This document shows, one piece after another, positions 1-6,781 of a stretch of 9,087 nt of DNA. The DNA lies in NCBI GenBank assembly GCA_002479785.1, contig DLPD01000016.1, positions 1,493 through 10,579 on the forward strand, written 5' to 3'. The position numbers and the translations under genes are program-made. The stretch is from Cytophagaceae bacterium UBA7467 (lineage in GTDB: Bacteria; Bacteroidota; Bacteroidia; Cytophagales; Spirosomataceae). Positions within the stretch are counted from its first letter, which is position 1; the number at the start of each line of letters is the position of its first letter. The notes under the pieces were generated by a model, which worked only from the letters and a program-made list of their open reading frames with translations, searched no databases and was not told the DNA's origin.

Positions 1-586
1 GTGGTTGCAAGAAATTAAGGCGGCCATGCCTCTATTGCCTTGGGAACAAGAGCAAAGGTTAGTGAAGGAATTTGGCTTGCCTGCTTATGATGCACACTTT
101 TTAGCGGATACGCGAGAAATGGCCATCTATTTTGAAGAGGCAGCTTCCTATTCTAAAGCCTATAAATCGATTTCGAACTGGCTAATGGGACCTGTGAAGT
201 CACATTTGAATGAAACGAATCAATCAATAACGGAATTTGAATTAAGTCCTAAGACCTTGGCTGAATTAGTCGATTTAGTTGAGGCGGGTACCCTAACTCA
301 TAATTTAGCGGCACATCAATTATTTCCTTTGGCTATAGAAAATCCGAGTAGATCGCTCTTGCAAATTGTGGAGGAGCAGGGTTGGTTGAATGCACAATCA
401 GGTGATGAATTAATTACTTGGGTACAGGAAGCGATTGCTGCTTATCCAGAGAAGGTGAAGGAATTTCAAAAAGGGAAGAAAGGGTTGATCGCCTTGTTCA
501 TTGGTGAAGTGATGAAGAAATCGAAGGGGACTGCTGATCCTAAGCGGGTGAATCAATTAATGTCAGCAGAACTAGCGAAAGCATAA
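1..586 (+). CDS. gatB: Aspartyl/glutamyl-tRNA(Asn/Gln) amidotransferase subunit B, C-terminal part (5' truncated by window edge)
   Basis: About 194 C-terminal residues are visible; the family is usually about 480 residues, so the catalytic cradle domain lies outside the window. GatB binds the misacylated Glu-tRNA(Gln) or Asp-tRNA(Asn), and with GatA and GatC it amidates the amino acid in the cytoplasm. The frame is open from base 2, where it reads W-L-Q-E-I, so the TTG at base 5 is an internal Leu codon and not a start. The visible part has the linker with GLPAYDA and the YFEEA and NWLMG blocks. It then has the helical YqeY-like tRNA-binding domain, which ends in the typical tail GLIALFIGEVMKKSKGTADP. 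The TAA stop directly touches the ATG of the next gene, which suggests translational coupling. Family assignment is firm. Confidence 0.95.
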   Translation, partial: WLQEIKAAMPLLPWEQEQRLVKEFGLPAYDAHFLADTREMAIYFEEAASYSKAYKSISNWLMGPVKSHLNETNQSITEFELSPKTLAELVDLVEAGTLTHNLAAHQLFPLAIENPSRSLLQIVEEQGWLNAQSGDELITWVQEAIAAYPEKVKEFQKGKKGLIALFIGEVMKKSKGTADPKRVNQLMSAELAKA

Positions 587-1693
587 ATGAGAATTATTGG
601 GATCATATTGTTATTTGCGACCGCCATTCAGGCTCAAAATTTTGAGCTGCGCGTGGAAGCGAAGACGCTTGTTCCAGGTAAAAAAATCTATTTAGAATAC
701 ATTAATGAGTTAGGCAAGATTGTTAAGATCGATTCAGCAAGTCCATCAGCTCAACGAAAAGTAGTATTTAGAGGAAAAGTAAAAGATCAAGGAGCTTTCT
801 ACTTATTGAATTTTTTTGATACGCCTAAACCACAAAAAGTATTGGTTATTTTAGAGGGGGGTGAAACAATTGATATCGTCGCTGATGGTATCAATGATGA
901 AGATGGTAAGGGTAATTTTACGATGAAAGGGGATTATCCTAATGTCAACTATATGCTGGAATTAATGGCTATCTCGAAAGAGATGGAGGCAAAAGTCCGC
1001 AAATGGAATCAAGAGATTCAATTGGATCAAAAGCAAGAGAAACGTATTCAAGCGGAGTTTACACAGGCTCAAACAGCTAGCACGAATAGAATCAAAGCCC
1101 TGATTCCGAAGATGGGGAGTCATTTAGTGGCTCTTTGGGCTACGAATTTTTTGCCTGCGGAGAAAGAAATGGCATCGTTGTTAGAAATTGCGGACAGGTT
1201 AGGAAAGGCGAGACCGAATCATCCACAGGTGCAGCAATTTGTTACTAACCTACACCGCTTGCAAGGAGTGAATGAAGGGGCAATGGCTCCGGAAATTAAT
1301 TTAGCGACGCCTGAAGGGCCTAATTTAGCGTTGAGCTCTCTACGCGGGAAATATGTGTTGATTGATTTTTGGGCAAGTTGGTGCGGTCCTTGCCGCCGGG
1401 AGAATCCAAATGTAGTGAAGACTTATGCTGCCTATAAAGACAAAGGGTTTGAGATTTTTGGGGTGAGTTTAGATCAAAACAGGGAGGCCTGGCTGAAGGC
1501 AATCGAAACAGATAAATTAGTCTGGAAACACGTATCTGATTTACAATATTGGAACTCGGCTGGTGCTCAGGCTTACCAGGTTAATTCCATTCCGCAGACC
1601 TTTTTAGTCAATCCAGAAGGCCGAATTATTGCTAAAGGATTAAGAGGGGCGGCTTTGGACCAGTATTTGGCAAAACTATTTGAAACAAAGTAA
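587..1693 (+). CDS. Secreted TlpA-like thioredoxin-fold protein with N-terminal DUF4369-type domain
   Basis: A 368-residue protein. Residues 1-16 form a signal peptide (MRIIGIILLFATAIQA, probable cut before Q17), so it should act in the periplasm. Residues about 20-120 are beta-rich and look like the DUF4369 domain common in Bacteroidota. Residues about 120-225 are a charged helical linker. Residues about 230-368 are a TlpA/AhpC-like thioredoxin domain with the redox motif WCGPC (Cys266 and Cys269) and the cis-proline loop SIPQTF (Pro336). The likely role is disulfide reduction or thiol exchange, and the partner is unknown. Related Bacteroidota proteins are often called thiol:disulfide interchange or TlpA family proteins. 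The ATG abuts the gatB stop, and proC follows after 1 nt, so the gene is probably co-transcribed with both, without an obvious functional link. The active site is intact. Confidence 0.9.
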   Translation: MRIIGIILLFATAIQAQNFELRVEAKTLVPGKKIYLEYINELGKIVKIDSASPSAQRKVVFRGKVKDQGAFYLLNFFDTPKPQKVLVILEGGETIDIVADGINDEDGKGNFTMKGDYPNVNYMLELMAISKEMEAKVRKWNQEIQLDQKQEKRIQAEFTQAQTASTNRIKALIPKMGSHLVALWATNFLPAEKEMASLLEIADRLGKARPNHPQVQQFVTNLHRLQGVNEGAMAPEINLATPEGPNLALSSLRGKYVLIDFWASWCGPCRRENPNVVKTYAAYKDKGFEIFGVSLDQNREAWLKAIETDKLVWKHVSDLQYWNSAGAQAYQVNSIPQTFLVNPEGRIIAKGLRGAALDQYLAKLFETK

Positions 1694-1694
1694 G

Positions 1695-2495
1695 ATGAAA
1701 ATAGCGATCATTGGTTGTGGAAATATGGGGATGGCGTTCGCCAATTCCTTTATTCAATATAATTTGGTTTCAAAGGAGGAACTGATTCTGATTGAAAAGA
1801 ATAAAGAGCGCGGCGATATTCTGCAAGAACAAAAAGCGGGGATTGTGGTCGATACCATTTCAGAGAAGGTGGCAGTAGCTGATTTGATTATCTTATCGGT
1901 GAAGCCTCAAGATTATCCGTCTGTTTCCGCAGAATTAGCTCGATTTATTCAGCCTAACCAGATTGTTTTGTCCATTATGGCGGGTATTCCGATTGCGAAT
2001 ATACAAGCAAGTTTATCACATGATTTAGTGGTTCGTGCAATGCCTAATACACCTGCACTTTTAGGCATGGGGATGACGGCATTTGCAGCGGCATCTGCTG
2101 TAGGGATGTCCGATATTCGGAAGGTAGAAAACCTCATTAATTCGACGGGCCGTGCGGTGTTTTTAGAGGAAGAAAGCTTGCTCGATGCCGTGACTGGCTT
2201 AAGTGGAAGTGGCCCGGCCTATTTCTTCTATTTGATTAAGGCAATGATCGATGCAGGTGTTCAAATGGGTTTTGAGCCAGCGATGGCCTCTCTTTTAGTT
2301 AAGCAGACGATGTTAGGTTCTTATCATTTAATGCAGACCAGCGATAAGACGTTGGATGAATTAATTCAAGCGGTGGCTTCGAAGGGGGGGACTACAGAAG
2401 CAGCGTTAAAGACTTTCCAAGAAAATTTAGTCGCAGCAGGATTACAAAAAGGAATTATCGCGGCAAAGGATCGTGCCAAAGAACTAGCCAATTAA
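1695..2495 (+). CDS. proC: Pyrroline-5-carboxylate reductase
   Basis: A 266-residue protein, the usual size for ProC. It reduces 1-pyrroline-5-carboxylate to L-proline with NAD(P)H, the last step of proline synthesis, in the cytoplasm. The N-terminal Rossmann motif GCGNMG is at residues 7-12 and SVKPQ at 68-72. The nucleotide and substrate loop RAMPNTP is at 114-120 and GSGPAY at 171-176. The C-terminal family signature, with ASKGGTTEAAL, is at about 221-238. I chose ATG 1695 because MKIAIIGCGNMG is the normal N-terminus. An in-frame TTG at 1680 would add five residues and overlap the upstream gene. The gene starts 1 nt after the thioredoxin-family stop. Its last 12 bases overlap the 3' end of convergent mutL, and no terminator hairpin is visible there. 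Confidence 0.96.
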   Translation: MKIAIIGCGNMGMAFANSFIQYNLVSKEELILIEKNKERGDILQEQKAGIVVDTISEKVAVADLIILSVKPQDYPSVSAELARFIQPNQIVLSIMAGIPIANIQASLSHDLVVRAMPNTPALLGMGMTAFAAASAVGMSDIRKVENLINSTGRAVFLEEESLLDAVTGLSGSGPAYFFYLIKAMIDAGVQMGFEPAMASLLVKQTMLGSYHLMQTSDKTLDELIQAVASKGGTTEAALKTFQENLVAAGLQKGIIAAKDRAKELAN

Positions 2496-4310
2496 TTGAC
2501 TAATTTCAGCCTCATTTAACTGCCGGCTGATTATTTCTCCATTGGGTGAATAGGATGGGTTGGTACTCGCAAACAATTGTTCTACTAATGCAGACATTTC
2601 TTCGGCTACCAGTTTTTTTGATTGGAAGCGAACAGCCGCACGGTTTGCTAAAATGCGGGCGATTTTTTCGGAGTGATTTTGGCCTAAATGAGATGCCTCG
2701 TTTTTCACTTGTTCTAAAATTCCCTCTACTAAATTTTGACCGTCTTCCTCACCTATTCCGGCCGGCACCCCCTGAATCCAGTAATTTTCTTCTGAATCTT
2801 TAGTCAGCCCAAAACCTAAATCGGTGATATCTCCCAGGATTTCCTCTACTAAAACAGCATCTGCCGGATTAATGCGAAGAATCTGCGGGAATAATAATTG
2901 TTGAGAAACGCCATTCTTCTTCACGAGATTCTCTGAGAACTGATCAAATAAGATTCGCTGGTAGGCCTTTTTTTGGTCAATTAGCAACATTCCGCCAGAC
3001 AGGGTCACCACCAAAAACTTATTCAAAATCTGAATAACTTGAAAATTAGTGTGTGCAGAACTGTCAGCAGTCCACGTATTAGCCTTGCTTTGAATAGTTG
3101 TGACCGGCTCACTGAATAAATGCGTAGTCGGCTCAGCCACATCACCTCGCTCAAAAGCTTCAATATTGTCGTTTAAGCCCTCGTAAAGCTTCTTCCAAGC
3201 ATCTTGAACAGGGCGATGGGAATTCGAGCCTGAAAACGAAGGAATCGAGCCCGTAGATACCGACGCACCTTCGGGATGACGGAAGTTTACATTCGCATCG
3301 AAATCGAGCGAGGGAATTAAATGATGTAAACTAAGTGTCTTCCGAATGGCAGCTTGTAAAATGGCATAAATCGATCGCTCGTCATCAAATTTGATTTCCG
3401 TTTTCGTCGGATGCACATTGATGTCAATGTGCGCAGGATCTAGCGTTAGAAACAATACATAGAAAGGGAAGGTGCCTTCGGGAACTAAACGTTCATAAGC
3501 GCTCATCACCGCGTGGTGCAGGTAGGAACTCTTGATGAATCGGTTGTTCACAAAGAAGAATTGTTCCCCGCGTGTTTTCTTTGCGTATTCTGGACGTCCC
3601 ACATAGCCTTTGATGCTTACGTAGTTCGTGGTTTCCTCGCAGGTGGCTAACTGTTCTCGGTAGGTTTTGCCGAACAAATCCACAATTCGTTTGCCCAGTT
3701 TTTCAACGGGTAGCGCATAAGTTTCTTGTTCGTTTTGTACTAAGGAGAATTTGATCTCTGGATTGGCTAACGCAACACGTTGGAATTCATCCAAAATATG
3801 GCGCATCTCCACCGGATTTGATTTTAAGAAATTGCGACGCGCTGGGATGTTGTAAAACAGGTTTTTGACAAGAATCGACGTTCCTTTAGGGGCGGCCACT
3901 TGTTCATTCGCCTTCAATACGGACGCTTCCATGCGTAACAAACTACCGAGTTCATCTTCTTCCCGCCGAGTCTTCAATTCCACCTGGGCTACCGAGGCGA
4001 TGGAGGCTAAAGCCTCTCCTCTGAATCCCATCGTGCGAATCGCAAACAAATCTTCAGCCTTACTGATCTTCGAGGTAGCATGGCGCTCAAAACACATGAG
4101 GGCATCTTGTGGCGACATTCCTTTTCCATCGTCGATGACCTGAATGCTTACTTTGCCAGCTTCTTTCACGATTAATTGTACAAAGCTGGCGCCTGCATCA
4201 ATCGAGTTTTCCATTAATTCCTTCACTACGGAGGCCGGTCGCTGGACTACCTCTCCAGCCGCAATTTGATTTGCGATGGCATCAGGAAGCATTTTGATCA
4301 GATTCTGCAT
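2484..4310 (-). CDS. mutL: DNA mismatch repair protein MutL
   Basis: A 608-residue protein. The N-terminal GHKL ATPase is intact: NQIAAGEVVQRP (14-25), ELMENSIDAG with catalytic Glu31 and Asn35, DDGKGM (60-65), GFRGEAL (95-101), and the GTSILVKNLFYNIPARR block (143-159). NVHPTKTEIKF (298-308) marks the transducer domain. A poorly conserved linker (about 335-420) leads to the C-terminal dimerisation domain. MutL links MutS mismatch recognition to strand removal. A clamp-binding-like motif QQLLFP is at 470-475. The DQHA-type endonuclease motif reads DQKKAYQR (445-452) and has lost the expected His and Glu. I chose ATG 4310 because MQNLIKMLPDAIANQI matches the family start. An in-frame ATG at 4373 would lie inside the rplL terminator and add 21 residues that look unlike the family. 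Confidence 0.96.
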   Translation of the reverse strand: MQNLIKMLPDAIANQIAAGEVVQRPASVVKELMENSIDAGASFVQLIVKEAGKVSIQVIDDGKGMSPQDALMCFERHATSKISKAEDLFAIRTMGFRGEALASIASVAQVELKTRREEDELGSLLRMEASVLKANEQVAAPKGTSILVKNLFYNIPARRNFLKSNPVEMRHILDEFQRVALANPEIKFSLVQNEQETYALPVEKLGKRIVDLFGKTYREQLATCEETTNYVSIKGYVGRPEYAKKTRGEQFFFVNNRFIKSSYLHHAVMSAYERLVPEGTFPFYVLFLTLDPAHIDINVHPTKTEIKFDDERSIYAILQAAIRKTLSLHHLIPSLDFDANVNFRHPEGASVSTGSIPSFSGSNSHRPVQDAWKKLYEGLNDNIEAFERGDVAEPTTHLFSEPVTTIQSKANTWTADSSAHTNFQVIQILNKFLVVTLSGGMLLIDQKKAYQRILFDQFSENLVKKNGVSQQLLFPQILRINPADAVLVEEILGDITDLGFGLTKDSEENYWIQGVPAGIGEEDGQNLVEGILEQVKNEASHLGQNHSEKIARILANRAAVRFQSKKLVAEEMSALVEQLFASTNPSYSPNGEIISRQLNEAEISQLIG

Positions 4311-4332
4311 AAATAAAGGTAAAATAGGAGGA

Positions 4333-4340
4333 CAAAGATA
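4333..4340 (-). promoter_or_regulatory. Candidate mutL promoter (-7 element TATCTTTG)
   Basis: On the minus strand TATCTTTG matches the Bacteroidota -7 consensus TAnnTTTG exactly. It ends 22 nt before the mutL ATG, which would give a short, A/T-rich, SD-less leader. It lies just downstream of the rplL terminator, where mutL would need its own start. A TTTG occurs only 10 nt upstream instead of the usual 19-21, so the -33 element is not supported. This is an inference from sequence match and position. Confidence 0.5.
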
Positions 4341-4351
4341 AGGGATTAAAC

Positions 4352-4383
4352 AAAAAAAAGGGAATGTTGCCATTCCCTTTTTT
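4352..4383 (-). terminator. Rho-independent terminator of the rplKAJL operon
   Basis: A 7-bp stem GGGAATG/CATTCCC (4360-4366 with 4371-4377) has a 4-nt loop that reads GCAA on the minus strand. It is followed on that strand by eight T (4359 down to 4352) and preceded by six A. It lies 21 bp after the rplL stop. The A-run and T-run on either side mean it could also work on the plus strand, but no plus-strand gene ends close by. Confidence 0.9.
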
Positions 4384-4404
4384 CACAAGATAGGTTGGGT
4401 TGAA

Positions 4405-4794
4405 TTACTTCAATTCAACTTCAGCACCAGCTTCTTCTAACGATTTTTTCAAACCTTCAGCTTCGTCTTTAGATACACCTTCTTTAACAGCTTTCGGTGC
4501 AGCATCAACTACATCTTTCGCTTCTTTCAAACCTAAACCAGTTAAGTCTTTCACTAATTTAACGATCGCTAATTTGTTAGGACCAGCTGATTTCAAGATA
4601 ACATCAAATGATGATTTCTCAGCAGCATCACCACCTTCAGCTCCAGCGCCACCAGCTGCAGGACCTGCAACCATTACAGCACCAGCAGCAGCTGGTTCGA
4701 TACCATACTCATCCTTAAGGATAGTAGCTAATTCGTTTACTTCTTTTACAGTTAAGTTCACTAATTGTTCAGCGAACGCTTTTAAATCTGCCAT
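4405..4794 (-). CDS. rplL: 50S ribosomal protein L7/L12 (bL12)
   Basis: A 129-residue protein, within the usual 120-130 range. It forms the dimeric, multicopy stalk of the large subunit that recruits EF-Tu, EF-G and other GTPase factors. The N-terminal dimerisation helices span about 1-33. A flexible Ala/Gly-rich hinge spans about 35-58. The globular C-terminal domain spans about 60-129, with the factor-binding stretch KLAIVKLVKDLTGLGLKEAK at 74-93. ATG 4794 gives the standard start MADLKAFAEQLVNLTV. It is the last gene of rplK-rplA-rplJ-rplL, 70 nt after the rplJ stop, and is followed by a strong terminator. No SD sequence is visible and the upstream 40 nt are A/T-rich. Confidence 0.98.
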   Translation of the reverse strand: MADLKAFAEQLVNLTVKEVNELATILKDEYGIEPAAAGAVMVAGPAAGGAGAEGGDAAEKSSFDVILKSAGPNKLAIVKLVKDLTGLGLKEAKDVVDAAPKAVKEGVSKDEAEGLKKSLEEAGAEVELK

Positions 4795-4832
4795 TTTTTG
4801 AAAATTTAATTGTTAAGAATTAATAATTTATT

Positions 4833-4846
4833 GGAGTTTTCACTCC
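4833..4846 (-). other. Small hairpin with GAAA tetraloop in the rplJ-rplL gap
   Basis: On the transcribed strand GGAGT-GAAA-ACTCC forms a 5-bp stem closed by a GNRA-type GAAA tetraloop, about 19 nt after the rplJ stop. An A/U-rich stretch, not a T-run, follows, so it is not a classical terminator. It might be an mRNA processing or stability element that helps rplL to be made in excess over rplJ, as the ribosome needs several L7/L12 per L10. The hairpin can be seen; the role is a guess. Confidence 0.4.
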
Positions 4847-4864
4847 GGTAAAACTTGGTAATAA

Positions 4865-5398
4865 TTACTCAGGGCGCTCAGACAAAGTCTTCACGATACC
4901 AGCTAATTTCTTCTCACCGCTAACCAATGCTGAAATAACATTTTTAGCAGGCGATTGTAACAAGCCAATAACTTCGCCAATCATCTCGTTTTTCGACTTG
5001 ATGTTCTCTAGTGCTGTTAATTGACCTTCGCCAATGTACAAACCACCTTCGATAGACGCAGCCTTGAATGCAATTTTGTCTTTTCCAGCTTCTTTACGGA
5101 AGTCCTTGATCAATTTTGCAGGTACTTTAGCATTTTCTGTTGCGAAAATGATACCAGACATTCCTGTCAATACTTCAGCATCTAAAGAGGAATAATCGGT
5201 TCCCGTTTTAGCAAGCGCTTTAGAGATTAATGTGTTCTTGAATATTTTGTATTCAACACCTCTCTGAAAGCAAAGGCTACGGAATTGATTAGCTTCGGCT
5301 ACAGTTAAACCGGCTGTACTTGCAATGTAGAAGTACGGAGTCGCAGCGAACTTTTCGCTCAACTCATCAATAATCTGATTTTTTTCTTCTCTTGTCAT
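4865..5398 (-). CDS. rplJ: 50S ribosomal protein L10 (uL10)
   Basis: A 177-residue protein, slightly longer than the E. coli protein of about 165. L10 is the base of the ribosomal stalk: its N-terminal domain binds 23S rRNA next to L11, and its C-terminal helix carries the L7/L12 dimers. The start MTREEKNQIIDELSEKF and the block FYIASTAGLTVAEANQFR at 23-40 are typical. FKNTLISKAL follows at 53-62, and the C-terminal helix is at about 151-173. ATG 5398 is 2 nt after the rplA stop codon, so translation of the two is probably coupled. L10-L12 commonly represses its own operon by binding a leader before rplJ, but the 2-nt gap leaves no separate space for one here. Confidence 0.97.
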   Translation of the reverse strand: MTREEKNQIIDELSEKFAATPYFYIASTAGLTVAEANQFRSLCFQRGVEYKIFKNTLISKALAKTGTDYSSLDAEVLTGMSGIIFATENAKVPAKLIKDFRKEAGKDKIAFKAASIEGGLYIGEGQLTALENIKSKNEMIGEVIGLLQSPAKNVISALVSGEKKLAGIVKTLSERPE

Positions 5399-5400
5399 GA

Positions 5401-6099
5401 TTACAATCCAGCTACAGTTCCCTTATCGATGATAATGCCCGGAGACATTGTCGATGACAAGTTGATCGATTTAACATAAGTTCCTTTTGCAGAAGATGGC
5501 TTCAATTTAATCAACGTGTTGATTACTTCTAAAGCGTTATCTACAATTTTATCTGCACCGAAAGATACCTTACCAATAGAGGTATGGATGATACCAGTTT
5601 TATCTACTTTAAAGTCGATTTTACCTGCTTTTACTTCTTTCACTGCGTTTCCTACTTCCAAAGTTACAGTACCTGACTTTGGATTAGGCATCAGACCGCG
5701 AGGTCCTAAAACACGTCCCAAACGGCCTAATTTTGCCATCACAGTCGGCATAGTAATGATTACGTCGATATCGGTCCAACCGCTCTCGATTTTTGCAATG
5801 TAATCATCTAATCCTACGTGATCAGCACCGGCTGCTTTTGCCTCCTCTGCTTTATCGGGCGTACATAATACAAGTACACGTACGTCTTTCCCGGTTCCGT
5901 GAGGTAGGGCAACCACGCCACGAACCATTTGGTCCGCTTTGCGGGGATCTACTCCTAAGCGGACATCAATATCCACAGAGGCATCGAATTTTGTATAAGA
6001 AATTTCTTTCAAAATCTCCGCTGCTTTCTCAAGCGAATACGCTTGCGTTGCATCGTATTTTGAAAGGGCTTCCTTTATTTTCTTCGTAAGTTTTGCCAT
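5401..6099 (-). CDS. rplA: 50S ribosomal protein L1 (uL1)
   Basis: A 232-residue protein, near the 234 of E. coli. L1 forms the mobile L1 stalk on 23S rRNA, takes part in release of deacylated tRNA from the E site, and in many bacteria represses its own rplK-rplA mRNA. The family signature is at about 122-141, with GRLGRVLGPRGLMPNPK (125-141). The N-terminal half has FDASVDIDVRLGVDPRKADQ (38-57), and the end has GTYVKSINLSSTMSPGI. ATG 6099 gives the normal start MAKLTKKIKEAL. It lies 37 nt after the rplK stop and 2 nt before the rplJ start. All expected rRNA-binding blocks are present. Confidence 0.98.
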   Translation of the reverse strand: MAKLTKKIKEALSKYDATQAYSLEKAAEILKEISYTKFDASVDIDVRLGVDPRKADQMVRGVVALPHGTGKDVRVLVLCTPDKAEEAKAAGADHVGLDDYIAKIESGWTDIDVIITMPTVMAKLGRLGRVLGPRGLMPNPKSGTVTLEVGNAVKEVKAGKIDFKVDKTGIIHTSIGKVSFGADKIVDNALEVINTLIKLKPSSAKGTYVKSINLSSTMSPGIIIDKGTVAGL

Positions 6100-6136
6100 T
6101 ACCTTTTAATTAAAATGTTTATTTCTGATGGTTAAA

Positions 6137-6574
6137 TCAGAACGGTTTATCACCAGAAACAGTAATTCCCATTGATCGAGCCGTTCCAGCAATCATACTC
6201 ATTGCTGCTTCAACTGTAAAACAGTTTAAATCTGGCATCTTCGTTTCCGCGATAACACGTACTTGATCCCAAGTTACAGAACCTACCTTTTTCAAGTTAG
6301 GTTGAGCTGAACCAGATTTAACCTTCGCTGCTTCCAATAACAAGATCGGTGCAGGAGGAGTTTTTACAACGAAATCAAACGATTTGTCTGCGTAATAAGT
6401 AATTAGGACCGGCAATACTACGCCGTTCTTATCTTGAGTTCTCGCATTGAATTGCTTACAGAACTCCATGATATTTAATCCTTTCGAACCTAATGCAGGA
6501 CCGATGGGTGGTGAAGGATTGGCTTGGCCACCTTTGCATTGAAGCTTTACGTAGCCAGCTATTTCTTTTGCCAT
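6137..6574 (-). CDS. rplK: 50S ribosomal protein L11 (uL11)
   Basis: A 145-residue protein, the usual size (141-147). L11 binds the GTPase-associated region of 23S rRNA at the stalk base and is also needed for RelA-type stringent signalling. The N-terminal domain has the proline-rich block NPSPPIGPALGSKGLNIM at 19-36, the region affected in thiopeptide resistance. The C-terminal rRNA-binding domain ends in IAGTARSMGITVSG (128-141). I chose ATG 6574 because MAKEIAGYVKLQ is the standard start. The frame stays open 39 codons upstream to a TTG at 6691, but those residues do not resemble L11 and lie in the leader. It is the first gene of the rplKAJL operon, and its stop is TGA. Confidence 0.97.
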   Translation of the reverse strand: MAKEIAGYVKLQCKGGQANPSPPIGPALGSKGLNIMEFCKQFNARTQDKNGVVLPVLITYYADKSFDFVVKTPPAPILLLEAAKVKSGSAQPNLKKVGSVTWDQVRVIAETKMPDLNCFTVEAAMSMIAGTARSMGITVSGDKPF

Positions 6575-6737
6575 GTTAAAACATCGTTTATTTAGTGAAT
6601 TTAGAGGTTTATCTGCCAATAAGGGTGGAAGCTTCCTTATCTGATTCCCCTCCGGGTGACCTTTCCGCGTAACAATGACGTTCCGGCCCAATCCCCTCTT
6701 GAAATTTTCAAAACAGAGATTGCCGCTTTTTAAACGG
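6575..6737 (-). promoter_or_regulatory. Structured 5' leader of the rplKAJL mRNA, candidate ribosomal-protein control region
   Basis: About 160 nt lie between the likely transcription start (near 6736) and the rplK ATG. The leader can be folded by hand into successive hairpins on the transcribed strand. One is CCGTTT/AAGCGG (6723-6737). A longer one (6689-6722) has helices CAAT/ATTG, CTC/GAG and TTGAA/TTCAA, separated by a 3-nt G bulge and a 4-nt bulge. CCG/CGG plus CGT/ACG with a GAA bulge spans 6665-6686. TC-CCC/GGG-GA lies at 6646-6659, and ATAAGG/CCTTAT at 6619-6640. L1 is known in other bacteria to repress rplK-rplA by binding such a leader. That this leader is an L1 target is inference only. 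Confidence 0.5.
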
Positions 6738-6741
6738 ACTG

Positions 6742-6772
6742 CAAAATTAGGGCTTTTATTCTATAATACAAA
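6742..6772 (-). promoter_or_regulatory. rplKAJL promoter (TTTG-N19-TAATTTTG)
   Basis: On the minus strand TTTG (6772-6769) and TAATTTTG (6749-6742) are separated by 19 nt, a full match to the Bacteroidota primary sigma promoter (TTTG, 19-21 nt, TAnnTTTG). It lies just downstream of the nusG terminator and upstream of the rplK leader, where a new transcript must start. Confidence 0.85.
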
Positions 6773-6781
6773 TACTTATGC

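Noticed and set aside
1680..1694. TTG start of proC at 1680
   Set aside because: It adds MKQSK before the standard MKIAIIGCGNMG and overlaps the upstream gene; the ATG at 1695 fits better.
4311..4373. A longer MutL start at ATG 4373, adding 21 residues
   Set aside because: The added codons run through the rplL terminator stem and T-run and the likely mutL promoter, and the residues do not resemble a MutL N-terminus, which matches the family from the ATG at 4310.
4400..4801. Plus-strand 133-codon frame opposite rplL
   Set aside because: It is the antisense shadow of rplL; its Ser/Ala/Pro-rich make-up mirrors the Ala-rich rplL codons.
5516..6089. Two plus-strand frames opposite rplA
   Set aside because: They lie wholly within the well-conserved rplA coding sequence, overlap each other, and resemble no family.
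6125..6140. Hairpin CTGAT/ATCAG across the rplK stop codon
   Set aside because: The stem is only 5 bp, A/T-rich and without a T-run; too weak to call a regulatory element.
6575..6691. In-frame 39-codon extension of rplK from a TTG, or a leader peptide there
   Set aside because: L11 proteins begin with MAKEIAGYVKLQ at 6574. The open frame is short enough to be chance, and the region looks like a structured leader. Synonymous-rate analysis in relatives would settle it.
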